Virus record (IMG/VR): IMGVR_UViG_3300025132_004644
Location: 1-30,071 of that record
From: a virus
Strand: one strand, 5' to 3'
DNA length: 30,071 nt
Part shown: positions 14,698 to 22,691 of the stretch, one piece after another
Layout: the number at the start of each line of letters is the position of its first letter
Numbering within the stretch: position 1 is the stretch's first letter
Notes under the pieces: model-generated
The model's input: only the letters and a program-made list of their open reading frames with translations
The model's database searches: none
What the model was told of the DNA's origin: nothing
Program-made: the position numbers and the translations under genes

Positions 14698-15985
14698 TCC
14701 TGAAATCCTCCACTACCTCTCCAATATATCCAATCATATCATCTGTAATGACAGGAGAACAACCCAAGAAGAACACATTGTTGAGAACCTTATTGGCTTC
14801 AGGATACTTCTTGGCATCGTCAAGATGAGAATATCCGGGATGAAGAAGAATATTACCAGCGAAATAGTTTCTTGTCTGAATCTTGTTTGCCTCAAGGTGT
14901 GCAACCAGAGCGTGTTTGGTTTTGGACTCTTCACACACAATCGGGACACCAAACCAACTGGTCTCACTGTCTGCACGTTCCCTAACAACTCTACAACCAG
15001 GGATGGTCTCGATGATATTCTGAATACTCTCCTTATTCTTTCTTCTCAATCTATGGATCTCATCAAACTTCAATAGTTGAACTGAACCAACCGCACCCTG
15101 CATGTCTAGTGGTTTGAGATTGTATCCCATCTGACCGAACACATACTTGTGATCTACGATGTCATCGTATCCTTCCAACCACTTATCAAAACGACGACCA
15201 CATACACCGTTAGTCAATAGGTTCTGTTGTCCTACACAATAACAACCACGACCCCACCATGCAAAACTACGTGCAAGATCCACGATAGCCTTGACATTAG
15301 ATGAGACCATACCACCTTCAATGGTACAGATATGGTGAGCAGGATAGAAGGAACAAGATGCAGCGATAGCATGTTTAGTCAGATAGTCACCCTTATACTT
15401 ACTACCGAGACTGTCACAGTTATCAGCAATAAGTTCTAGACCCTTTGCCTTACAGAACTTTACCAGTCTGTTCATATCATAAGCATTACCCAGAACAGGA
15501 GATGAGAACACAGCACGTGTCCTAGGTGTCACCTTAGAGAACACCTGATCCATATCCCAGTTCAGGTCTTGCCAGTTGATATCAACGAACACTGGTTTCA
15601 GACCAGCCTGGACTACAGGAGCAATCGTGGTAGCAAATCCACAGGAACAAACAATGATCTCATCACCGTCTTCCCAACCAAAGTATTTCTTCAGTGCAGC
15701 AATCATCACCAGATTTGCTGATGACCCAGAGTTCACCATGACCGAGTGATCAAACTCAAATCTCTTGGAGAACTCTTTCTCAAATTTATTTACTTTCTCA
15801 CCAGAGGATAACCACTTACCCTTCATGACACCGTAAATTAGTTCCTGTGCCTCTAGATCATCCCAGTAGGGACCAGAGTAGTAGACATTCTTACCAGGTT
15901 TCCAATCCTTGTTAGCCAAGAATGGAAACACATTGTCATCCATCTCTTTGGCGTCACTGATGAACTTCTCAATGAGTTGATACAT
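14690..15985 (-). CDS. RfbH/E1-like PLP-dependent sugar 3-dehydrase (431 aa)
   Basis: The protein belongs to the DegT/DnrJ fold, but the PLP lysine is replaced by His: SFYPAHHICTIEGG has H217/H218 where aminotransferases have Lys. This is the hallmark of 3-dehydrases (E1/RfbH, ColD). Four cysteines, C190-X57-C248-X1-C250-X11-C262, closely match the E1 [2Fe-2S] motif as I recall it (C-X57-C-X1-C-X7-C), with four extra residues in the last gap. E1 removes the C-3 hydroxyl of CDP-4-keto-6-deoxyglucose using electrons from reductase E3; I see no E3 gene here. The blocks GGMVSSN, WWGRGCYC and MGYNLKPLDMQGA are RfbH-like. Expected product: a 3,6-dideoxy sugar. Confidence 0.88.
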   Translation of the reverse strand: MYQLIEKFISDAKEMDDNVFPFLANKDWKPGKNVYYSGPYWDDLEAQELIYGVMKGKWLSSGEKVNKFEKEFSKRFEFDHSVMVNSGSSANLVMIAALKKYFGWEDGDEIIVCSCGFATTIAPVVQAGLKPVFVDINWQDLNWDMDQVFSKVTPRTRAVFSSPVLGNAYDMNRLVKFCKAKGLELIADNCDSLGSKYKGDYLTKHAIAASCSFYPAHHICTIEGGMVSSNVKAIVDLARSFAWWGRGCYCVGQQNLLTNGVCGRRFDKWLEGYDDIVDHKYVFGQMGYNLKPLDMQGAVGSVQLLKFDEIHRLRRKNKESIQNIIETIPGCRVVRERADSETSWFGVPIVCEESKTKHALVAHLEANKIQTRNYFAGNILLHPGYSHLDDAKKYPEANKVLNNVFFLGCSPVITDDMIGYIGEVVEDFRNA

Positions 15986-15994
15986 CCTGTCGTT

Positions 15995-16963
15995 CTATCT
16001 CTCTAAAGTATAATATGGATTGTTCAGTCTGTAAAGGTCGTATTCCTTCTGACACTCGGGACCAGACATAATGTTACCTTGAGTATCGATGTAATCCCAT
16101 TCCTTTACAATGATATCATCACCTCTCCACCATCCGGTAGAAGTCTTATGATCGAACCAGTATTTTGGTGCAATAACTTTCTTTACTTCTTCACTAGTCC
16201 ATACAGGCCAGAAGGAGAATGTTGAGGCGGACATGATAACATTCCTAGCATTATATAGGATGGACCAATCAACCCCAATATTACCACCCTTATACTTAAA
16301 GAATCCTGTACCCTGTTCAATATCTTCCTGTTCTTTAAGTGTAGTAGCACCTACCACATCAGCCCAGGGAATAAACTTGTTTGCATTCTCGGGGTCGTCA
16401 GTCACCACCACAAACTTCATGTTAGGGTTGTGTTCCAACATTCTATCTCTTGCATTCTCATAGAACTTTGGTTCCAACCAGGCTGTGGTAATTAGATATT
16501 CACCACCACGAAAGTGAATGACACAGATATCATCATCACAATAATCTCTGACATCAAGATTAGTCTTCAACCACTTTCTTACACTCTCCTTTTGACCGTC
16601 AAGATACTGAAGATTCTGAAATAGACCATCAATCTTTGAGTTGTCTGGGAGATTATACCAAAGTGAGGGATCAAAGAACTGAGCATCATGTCCTCCACAG
16701 ATAGGAAGAGGTACTGCATTCTCTCTGATGTAGTGTTTGATTCCTTGTGGTAAAACTGCGGGTTGTTGTCCTTCTCTAGGTGTAGATCCACCAACAACCT
16801 CATCACCAAAGTCAAACTCCGGCATAAAGTTCTTTGCTTTGAATGGTGTAGTCTTCATTACACCCCAACTATATCCATGTCTATGTGCAAGGATTCTAGA
16901 TACGACAAGATTCCAGATCTGGTTACCCAGTCCAGAACCACGATAGATTTCAGTAACAATCAT
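15995..16963 (-). CDS. GT11-like glycosyltransferase (322 aa)
   Basis: This is the third and longest GT11 relative in the operon. GSGLGNQIWNLV at 9-20 is the N-terminal family loop, VIHFRGGEY at 148-156 is a variant of HxRRGD (second Arg changed to Gly), and SASTFSFWPVW at 245-255 replaces the usual SSFSWWGA block. The first half carries extra sequence (TPREGQQPAV to NAVPLPICGG). The donor may be GDP-fucose or another GDP sugar such as the product of the GME gene in the same operon; this is inference. It overlaps the preceding 45-aa ORF as ATGA. Confidence 0.82.
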   Translation of the reverse strand: MIVTEIYRGSGLGNQIWNLVVSRILAHRHGYSWGVMKTTPFKAKNFMPEFDFGDEVVGGSTPREGQQPAVLPQGIKHYIRENAVPLPICGGHDAQFFDPSLWYNLPDNSKIDGLFQNLQYLDGQKESVRKWLKTNLDVRDYCDDDICVIHFRGGEYLITTAWLEPKFYENARDRMLEHNPNMKFVVVTDDPENANKFIPWADVVGATTLKEQEDIEQGTGFFKYKGGNIGVDWSILYNARNVIMSASTFSFWPVWTSEEVKKVIAPKYWFDHKTSTGWWRGDDIIVKEWDYIDTQGNIMSGPECQKEYDLYRLNNPYYTLER

Positions 16964-17097
16964 TTGGTCTCATACTCTTGAATTAATCTAGCAACTTGCT
17001 TTCTGTCAGTCCCTTCGGGAGCATTTCTTAAACAAATCAAGATACACTCCTCGTCACTTATGGGATCTCTCTGTGTCCAACCACTTTCATCAATCAT
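16960..17097 (-). CDS. Tiny coupled ORF inside the glycan operon (45 aa)
   Basis: The ORF fills the gap between the GT17-like and GT11-like genes and overlaps both by 4 nt (ATGA at start and stop), the same arrangement as the large genes. The protein is acidic and helical (PISDEECILICLRNAPEG then DRKQVARLIQEYE), with no TM segment and no recognised family. Precise coupling on both sides argues it is translated rather than spacer. It could be a small regulator or complex subunit; no function assigned. Confidence 0.6.
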   Translation of the reverse strand: MIDESGWTQRDPISDEECILICLRNAPEGTDRKQVARLIQEYETK

Positions 17098-17978
17098 TTG
17101 ATCAGATAGGAATACTTCTCCTTGTTATCTAGAAGATATTGAGGGAACCTATCTTCATCAAAGTGAGTGATACAATACGCAGCATTGTCTTGACCCAGTG
17201 GTGATCTACCATCATTGAGTCTTTGTTCCAACTCACCGATCAGTCTCTCGTTATTGAGTTCAGTGTGTGCGGATGACTTAATCTTTTTCATCACCCGGTC
17301 ATACATCGTACACTCTTCATCACTACCAACAGTGCTCCAGTGCCAACCACCAGGATGAATCCTGAGATTGTTTTCTTTAGGAAGTTCCTGTCTCATTTGA
17401 GTCAGTGTGTACTTCTTAAGTGTGGCAAAGTCACACATCTTTGTACCAATCCAACGTGGACCTTCTTCTTCATAGGAGAAGTCAAGTGTCTGTGATGTAA
17501 TTGTACCAGTGGTTTCAAACCAGTTGAGTGCAGCCTGATAATTATCCTGTGCAAAGTTATATACAGTACCAGGTTTGTAGAAGTCACTCAGATTTTCAAG
17601 TACTTCAGGATTAGGAACCTCATCGAGATCAGACCAGACAATTACATCTTCATCAGAACAATGTTCTTTAAGAACATCCATGATACTGTCCTTGTAGAAA
17701 GTATCTCTCATGAAGGATTCTCTCTTCACATTGTACTCAATACCTTTTGCTTGAAGTTGATCTTGAGTTGGTTCTTCAATCTTGGTGTAGATAATCTTAT
17801 CTTTAAACTTCTTGAATCTCTTATCAGTCTTCTTGAATACAAAACCCTTGTCTTCACCAGAGAATGTTTTACCACCCTCACTGAATACAAAGTAATCCAC
17901 ATAGGGATCAAGGATATTCATACGGATCTCTAGAAGATCCAACTCATAACCAAACAGGAATACATCAAATACTTTCAT
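17094..17978 (-). CDS. GT17-like N-acetylglucosaminyltransferase family protein (294 aa)
   Basis: The first strand and loop VFDVFLFGYELDLLEIRMN (3-21), DYFVFSEGGKTFSG (28-41) and the metal-binding SDLDEVPNPEVL (116-127) are the hallmarks of family 17, whose eukaryotic member adds the bisecting GlcNAc to N-glycans. Bacterial and phage members occur in surface glycan loci with unknown linkage. The late GGWHWSTVGSDEE block is also typical. The start lies 1 bp after the FkbM gene stop. Donor is probably a UDP-HexNAc, but only by family. Confidence 0.88.
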   Translation of the reverse strand: MKVFDVFLFGYELDLLEIRMNILDPYVDYFVFSEGGKTFSGEDKGFVFKKTDKRFKKFKDKIIYTKIEEPTQDQLQAKGIEYNVKRESFMRDTFYKDSIMDVLKEHCSDEDVIVWSDLDEVPNPEVLENLSDFYKPGTVYNFAQDNYQAALNWFETTGTITSQTLDFSYEEEGPRWIGTKMCDFATLKKYTLTQMRQELPKENNLRIHPGGWHWSTVGSDEECTMYDRVMKKIKSSAHTELNNERLIGELEQRLNDGRSPLGQDNAAYCITHFDEDRFPQYLLDNKEKYSYLIK

Positions 17979-17979
17979 A

Positions 17980-18693
17980 TCAACCTCTCAGTTTAAACAA
18001 TGCGTCACCACCCATGACATCAGGGTATGGCCAGTTCTGTGCAAGATCGTATCCAGGAAGAAGATCACTTACAGTTTGAAGGTTAGTGGCACCCACATAC
18101 ATCTCTTCCTCATGATACTCGGTATAAACATAATCAATCTTACCAATCATGTTCTTAGCACCAAGGAACACTTCTTTCTCTGCTCCCTGTACATCCATCC
18201 ACATGAAGTCGATGTGATCGATACCATTCTCCTCACAGAATGAATCAAGACTTCTGGTTTGAACCTCAATCTTCTCATCGTATTTGATAAATGGCCACCT
18301 ATTACCTCGGGGTCCACCATCAATAATCGTCTTTGGTTCATAGATTGAACCAGAGTATCTACCGAAGTCAACACCGCCATCAGGTGCATTGGTGTTACGG
18401 GAACGAGTAAAGGTAGTCTTACCATCCTGTGCAGCCATGGCAGCTGGTGTGAATGTATGACGACTATCAGTTCTCAATCCCTGATTAGATACACCCTTTA
18501 CATCCTTACCACCCTCTGCAGACATCGCTTTGATGTTAGTGGGGTCAGGATCAAACGTGTATAGTTTTAGATTGTCACCAAACTGACTCAGGAATTGTTT
18601 TGTATCAGTTCCGTCAGCACAACCAACTTCAAAGATAACGATCTGGTCACGATTACCTACCAGTTCTTTGATTCCTTCAATTGAGATTCCCAT
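17980..18693 (-). CDS. FkbM-family SAM-dependent methyltransferase (237 aa)
   Basis: Motif I is FEVGCADGTD (21-30), a second block LYTFDPDPTNI follows, and the C-terminal DFMWMDVQGAEKEVFLGA (162-179) is the FkbM signature. The family O-methylates sugars and polyketide oxygens. The ATG at 18693 is chosen because GGAG lies ~5 nt upstream and it overlaps the GME stop by 17 nt; the longer frame upstream is only the antisense-like extension inside GME. It is the second methyltransferase of the operon, suggesting a multiply methylated glycan. Confidence 0.88.
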   Translation of the reverse strand: MGISIEGIKELVGNRDQIVIFEVGCADGTDTKQFLSQFGDNLKLYTFDPDPTNIKAMSAEGGKDVKGVSNQGLRTDSRHTFTPAAMAAQDGKTTFTRSRNTNAPDGGVDFGRYSGSIYEPKTIIDGGPRGNRWPFIKYDEKIEVQTRSLDSFCEENGIDHIDFMWMDVQGAEKEVFLGAKNMIGKIDYVYTEYHEEEMYVGATNLQTVSDLLPGYDLAQNWPYPDVMGGDALFKLRG

Positions 18694-19753
18694 TTTTCTC
18701 CATTTCAATTTGTGTACAAATCCATTCGTATGTTTTACGGATACCCTCTTCAAGACTCTGAGAGTAATCCCAACCAAGGTTCTCACGAATGAGATCATTA
18801 TTAGAATTACGACCACGGACACCCGTAGGTGCGTCAAGTTTGTAAAGCTTCCTGACAACCTTACCTGATACCTTGGCTGCAGTCTCTACCAGTTGATTGA
18901 TAGTGACCATCTCCTCGGAACCGATATTAACCGGTCCCATAAAGTCGGAGTCCATTAGTCTTCTAGTCGCTTCAATGCATTCGTCAATGAACAGGAAGGA
19001 ACGAGTCTGTAAGCCGTCTCCCCACACCTCGATGCCTCCACCGACCTCCGGGAGTCTAGCGACTTTACGGCAGATTGCAGCTGGTGCCTTCTCTCTTCCA
19101 CCGTCCCAGGTTCCTTCGGGACCAAAGATGTTATGGTAACGAGCAACACGAACGGGAATACCGTGGTTACGATTGTAAGCAAAGTAGAGACGTTCTGAGA
19201 ATAGTTTTTCCCATCCGTACTCGGAGTCTGGAGCTGCGGGGTAAGCTGATTCTTCACGGCAATCAGGGTTGTCAGGATCTAGTTGGTTGTGTTCTGGATA
19301 CATACATGCCGAACCAGAGTAGAAGATCTTTGTCTTGTTCTCCTCTTTGGCATCGTTGAACTTACGTTGTTCTTCAAGGACATTTAGATTGATAGTGACA
19401 GAGTTACGCATGATGTCTGCGTCATTCTCACCAGTGAATACGAATCCTGCACCACCCATGTCAGCAGCAAACTGATAGATCTCATCAAACGTTTCGTGAT
19501 ACCTATCAGGGACACTAGCATAGAAGTTACCAGCATATCCCTTGAATCTAATCACACGACGAACGAATGTGGGATCAGTCAGATCACCCTGAATGAACTC
19601 ATTGGCAATTGTTTCAGAGAACTCAGGTCTCTTCAGGTCAACACCACGAACCCAGTATCCTTCTCTTCGTAGTCGTTTTACCATGTGACTACCAATGAAT
19701 CCACCCGCACCAAGAACTAGTGCGGTCTTATTATACTCAGTCATAACATCCAT
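18677..19753 (-). CDS. GDP-mannose 3,5-epimerase-like SDR (GME)
   Basis: The closest family I can see is plant-type GDP-D-mannose 3',5'-epimerase, which makes GDP-L-galactose and GDP-L-gulose. GAGGFIGSH binds NAD at 15-23. The catalytic residues known from Arabidopsis GME (C145, Y174, K178, K217) fall at C150, Y179, K183 and K222, all shifted by exactly +5. The flanking blocks agree: SGSACMYPE, EYGWEKL, GTWDGGREKAPAA, WGDGLQTRSFLFIDECIEA and GVRGRNS. At 358 aa it is close to full length. The start may be ATG 19753 or 19744. GDP-L-galactose would be a natural donor for the GT11-like enzymes of the operon. Confidence 0.92.
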   Translation of the reverse strand: MDVMTEYNKTALVLGAGGFIGSHMVKRLRREGYWVRGVDLKRPEFSETIANEFIQGDLTDPTFVRRVIRFKGYAGNFYASVPDRYHETFDEIYQFAADMGGAGFVFTGENDADIMRNSVTINLNVLEEQRKFNDAKEENKTKIFYSGSACMYPEHNQLDPDNPDCREESAYPAAPDSEYGWEKLFSERLYFAYNRNHGIPVRVARYHNIFGPEGTWDGGREKAPAAICRKVARLPEVGGGIEVWGDGLQTRSFLFIDECIEATRRLMDSDFMGPVNIGSEEMVTINQLVETAAKVSGKVVRKLYKLDAPTGVRGRNSNNDLIRENLGWDYSQSLEEGIRKTYEWICTQIEMEKNGNLN

Positions 19754-19781
19754 GAATTACTTACTATGTATCCTTAAAAAA

Positions 19782-20603
19782 TCAATATACTTCACACATC
19801 ATATCAAGTCCTGTGTCAATGTCAAGTTTGGGAACGAAACCATAACTCTCCAGTTTATCAACGTTAATCGTCATGTTCTTAATCTGTAGATATTGTTGTT
19901 CATCAGGGAAGGGAACATCAATAATCTCACTTGTACTACCTACCTTATCCTTACAGTATTCAATAATTTCCCTGAAGGTACGACTTACACCTGAACCGAC
20001 ATTGTAGATTTGATTAGGGGAACTCCACACCATCAACGTATCAAGTGCTGTACACACATCATCAACATACATGTAATCCTTTAGATAATCACCACCACCA
20101 TACAATTTAATCGGTTCATTCTTCTTTAAAGAACGAATCATATAACCAAGAACATTTTTTCCAGGGGTCACAGTAGGGTCAATACCAAAGACATTCGCAA
20201 CTCTGAAGATACGATATTGAACACCAAAAGTTTTACAGTATGAGATGACCAAAGACTCAGCACATCTTTTAGTAATAGAGTAAAACCCTGTAGGATTACA
20301 GGGGTCATCTTCCTTGGCATCCAAGAAGTCATTACCATACACAAAACCAGAACTAACAAAGTTGAATACAGTATCTGTTCTCTTACAGTGTGACAATACC
20401 TCTGTCAGAATCTTAAGGTTAACATCAATATCAACCTGAAGATCTTTGAATACATTTTGATTGGTTGTAGTACTGATAAAGTACAGGATATCAGCCGAAT
20501 CAGGATGTCTTTGTCCTCTTGGAATTACAATATTGTCAGGATACATCCTACAATAGTGACTACCAATATAACCAGTGGCACCAAATACAGAAAGATTAAT
20601 CAT
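19782..20603 (-). CDS. NAD-dependent epimerase/reductase, extended SDR (273 aa)
   Basis: The sequence begins INLSVFGATGYIGSHYC with the Rossmann GxxGxxG, has NFVSSGFVYG as the catalytic-Ser strand and Y108-x3-K112 (YSITKR) as the catalytic pair. LYGGGDYLKDYMYVDDV resembles the C-terminal block of nucleotide-sugar epimerases. It immediately follows rmlC, the place usually held by rmlD, so a 4-ketoreductase role completing a dTDP-6-deoxy sugar is possible; however its motifs look more like GalE/epimerase than RmlD. ATG 20603 is preferred to a GTG three codons upstream. Confidence 0.8.
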   Translation of the reverse strand: MINLSVFGATGYIGSHYCRMYPDNIVIPRGQRHPDSADILYFISTTTNQNVFKDLQVDIDVNLKILTEVLSHCKRTDTVFNFVSSGFVYGNDFLDAKEDDPCNPTGFYSITKRCAESLVISYCKTFGVQYRIFRVANVFGIDPTVTPGKNVLGYMIRSLKKNEPIKLYGGGDYLKDYMYVDDVCTALDTLMVWSSPNQIYNVGSGVSRTFREIIEYCKDKVGSTSEIIDVPFPDEQQYLQIKNMTINVDKLESYGFVPKLDIDTGLDMMCEVY

Positions 20604-21132
20604 ATTTTTCACACTCTTTGAAAGTTTTAGCGTATTTGTCCTTGGCAGATAAGAACGGACTATCTATACCCCAGTCTATACCAAGGTCAGGATCATTCCA
20701 TAGAAGTGATCTATCATACTCCTTATAGTAAAATTCAGTTGTCTTGTATGATACGTGTGCATGTAAACTATACACATAGAATCCATGTGCAAACCCTTCT
20801 GGTACCCATAACATCACCTCAGGACGGTAGAGATGAACACTATAGTGTTGACCAAACGTGGGTGATGATTGTCTCAAGTCTACAATCACATCCAGAATTG
20901 AACCTTTAACACATCTAACCAGTTTACCTTGTGGTTTGACAACCTGATAGTGAAGTCCCCTTAGAACATGTGGAGATGACATCGAATGATTGTCTTGTAC
21001 AAATTCCATGTCCAGACCAACACTCGTAAAGTCTCTTTTATTGTAGGTTTCAATAAAGTGACCTCTATCATCTTCGTGTCTGTTCTGTTCAATCAAAACA
21101 GCATCTTTGAGTGGTGTCTTAATTATCTTCAT
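20596..21132 (-). CDS. rmlC: dTDP-4-dehydrorhamnose 3,5-epimerase
   Basis: RmlC converts dTDP-4-keto-6-deoxy-glucose to the rhamno configuration. The cupin blocks are clear: HEDDRGHFIETYNKRDF at 19-35, NHSMSSPHVLRGLHYQ up to 63 with catalytic H61, K70, GSILDVIVDLR, and VPEGFAHGF at 110-118, plus the EFYY tyrosines at 133-136. Length 178 aa is normal. It overlaps rmlB by 14 nt, so RmlB and RmlC are made together. RmlA and a clear RmlD are not in the window, so dTDP-glucose must come from the host or another locus. Confidence 0.96.
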   Translation of the reverse strand: MKIIKTPLKDAVLIEQNRHEDDRGHFIETYNKRDFTSVGLDMEFVQDNHSMSSPHVLRGLHYQVVKPQGKLVRCVKGSILDVIVDLRQSSPTFGQHYSVHLYRPEVMLWVPEGFAHGFYVYSLHAHVSYKTTEFYYKEYDRSLLWNDPDLGIDWGIDSPFLSAKDKYAKTFKECEKYD

Positions 21133-22042
21133 AATAGAGAATTGTTTTGAGAAGTCCAGTTGTAATGTCAGTGGAAACAGACCACTTTGTTTCGGTTGTT
21201 ATTTTTTTGTTTGAAGTGGAGTATCTAAGGTCATGTCCAGGTCTATCAGTGACATGTTCTATACGATGATCCTCCTTACTCATTAACTTACAAATCATCT
21301 TGACGAGATCAATGTTCTTAAGTTCACATTCTCCACCAATATTATATCTCTCTCCTACCTTACCGTTGATCCACAGTTCAATCAATGCGTCACAATGGTC
21401 TTCAACATAGATCCAATCCCTCACCTGTTGTCCATCCCCATAGACAGGGATAGGAGTTCCATTCTTGATATTCCTGATGATCGTAGGGATCATCTTCTCA
21501 TCATCCTGTCGTGGTCCATAGTTGTTTGAACAGTTTGTGATGGTGGTGGGAAGACCGTAGGTGACATTATATGCATTTACAAAATGATCACTGGCTGCTT
21601 TGGATGCAGAGTAAGGATTCCTAGGTTGATACCTAGACTCCTCATTGAATGATCCATCTTTGAAGTCAATAGATCCAAACACCTCATCAGTAGAGATGTG
21701 CATAAAACGATCTACCTCATGTTCCAATGATGCTTGTAGAAGATTAACCGTACCAATCACATTAGTATCAATGAATGGTTTGGGATTATTGATTGAATTA
21801 TCTACATGACTCTCTGCTGCAAGATGGAAAACAGTATCAAATGTTTCTTGTTCAAACAAATATCTAACTGCGTCATCACTGGCAATATCAATCTTATAGA
21901 ATTCAACATTGTCAGGTAGATTTGATTTCTTACCAGCATAAGAAATCTTATCAGCAACCACCAATCTCTCACCAAACTTACCCAGAGATCTGAGTAGTTG
22001 ACTACCAATAAACCCAGCTCCCCCTGTGACTAGAATGGACAT
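21119..22042 (-). CDS. rmlB: dTDP-glucose 4,6-dehydratase
   Basis: RmlB makes dTDP-4-keto-6-deoxy-glucose, the branch point to rhamnose and many deoxy sugars. The NAD motif is TGGAGFIGSQ (6-15), the active-site triad STDEVFGS contains T118, D119 and E120, and the Tyr/Lys pair is Y144-x3-K148 (YSASKAASDH). NNYGPRQ and YGDGQQVRDWIYVEDH are the usual RmlB blocks. At 307 aa it is somewhat shorter than the ~350 aa bacterial enzymes but keeps all catalytic residues. It overlaps the cytidylyltransferase gene by 13 nt. Confidence 0.95.
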   Translation of the reverse strand: MSILVTGGAGFIGSQLLRSLGKFGERLVVADKISYAGKKSNLPDNVEFYKIDIASDDAVRYLFEQETFDTVFHLAAESHVDNSINNPKPFIDTNVIGTVNLLQASLEHEVDRFMHISTDEVFGSIDFKDGSFNEESRYQPRNPYSASKAASDHFVNAYNVTYGLPTTITNCSNNYGPRQDDEKMIPTIIRNIKNGTPIPVYGDGQQVRDWIYVEDHCDALIELWINGKVGERYNIGGECELKNIDLVKMICKLMSKEDHRIEHVTDRPGHDLRYSTSNKKITTETKWSVSTDITTGLLKTILYYEDN

Positions 22043-22536
22043 GTTTCCTCGTATTTGTGTAGTAGTTCTGGTGAGTATTGAAGACCATCTTCATCTCCCA
22101 GAGTAATTTCTGTTCTCTTCAATTCTTCCAGACTATGAACTCTGTTCCTCAATTCTGTAGAGGAATACTTATGTTGTCTCTTGTGGTAGTGAATCTCAAT
22201 ATCATTGTCGATACAATATTGTTTACCAGTAAAGTCTCTGTCTTTATACTCCTCACTCAAGAAACGAATATCCATTCTCTGTGTCTTGATCATATTCAAC
22301 AGATCTTCCTCTGTCTCGTACACCAATATCTCATCTACGTATCTACATCCCTGCACCTGAACATACCTCTCATACACACTCTGTATGGGTTTGTTCTTGA
22401 TACCCGGTCTATCAATCGTAGGGTCCACTTGTAAGGCAACTATCAAATAGTCACACAAGTCTTTCTCCATCTTCAACATTGTCACATGTCCAGCATGAAA
22501 CAAATCAAAGGAACTACAATTAAATCCTATCTTCAT
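22030..22536 (-). CDS. Cytidylyltransferase-like nucleotidyltransferase (TagD/glycerol-3-P type)
   Basis: First gene of the glycan operon. The HxGH active site of the cytidylyltransferase superfamily is HAGH at 14-17 in SSFDLFHAGHVTML, followed by RYVQVQGCRYVDEI and YSSTELRNRV, the ISSTxIR-like substrate loop. Length (168 aa) fits glycerol-3-phosphate cytidylyltransferase or the related heptose-1-P enzymes. It would make CDP-glycerol or another NDP-sugar or alcohol. A CDP product would fit the RfbH-like dehydrase downstream, but that enzyme needs CDP-glucose, normally made by a different family. ATG preferred over the adjacent GTG. Confidence 0.85.
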   Translation of the reverse strand: MKIGFNCSSFDLFHAGHVTMLKMEKDLCDYLIVALQVDPTIDRPGIKNKPIQSVYERYVQVQGCRYVDEILVYETEEDLLNMIKTQRMDIRFLSEEYKDRDFTGKQYCIDNDIEIHYHKRQHKYSSTELRNRVHSLEELKRTEITLGDEDGLQYSPELLHKYEETCPF

Positions 22537-22562
22537 CACGAAAGATCTACCACATAGTATGT

Positions 22563-22591
22563 ATTGTATTAAAAAAGGAGGCCTTTGTCAA
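22563..22591 (-). promoter_or_regulatory. Sigma70-type promoter of the glycan operon
   Basis: TTGACA (22586-22591) and TACAAT (22563-22568) are 17 bp apart on the minus strand, ~27 bp before the first operon ATG. The -35 box spans the loop and 3' stem of the terminator of the previous unit, so the two signals physically overlap. Confidence 0.82.
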
Positions 22592-22599
22592 GACCTCCT
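22569..22599 (-). terminator. Rho-independent terminator before the glycan operon
   Basis: On the minus strand AGGAGGTCTT pairs with AAGGCCTCCT (10 bp, one G-U, GACA tetraloop) and is followed by a T tract. It ends the three-gene unit 23384-22692. The spacer between it and the last stop codon (22600-22691) shows no ORF or tRNA. Confidence 0.88.
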
Positions 22600-22691
22600 G
22601 AGCTCCATGCACGCCACTTACTCTTGAGAGAAGTAAGAAACTCTAGGGGTTATCCCGACCAGTGCTGTTACAGTCCATCCGTGACTACTAC

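Noticed and set aside
17980-18858. Longer version of the FkbM methyltransferase with a hydrophobic N-terminus
   Set aside because: The extra N-terminus lies wholly inside the GME gene in another frame, and the ATG at 18693 has a good ribosome site and the typical overlap.
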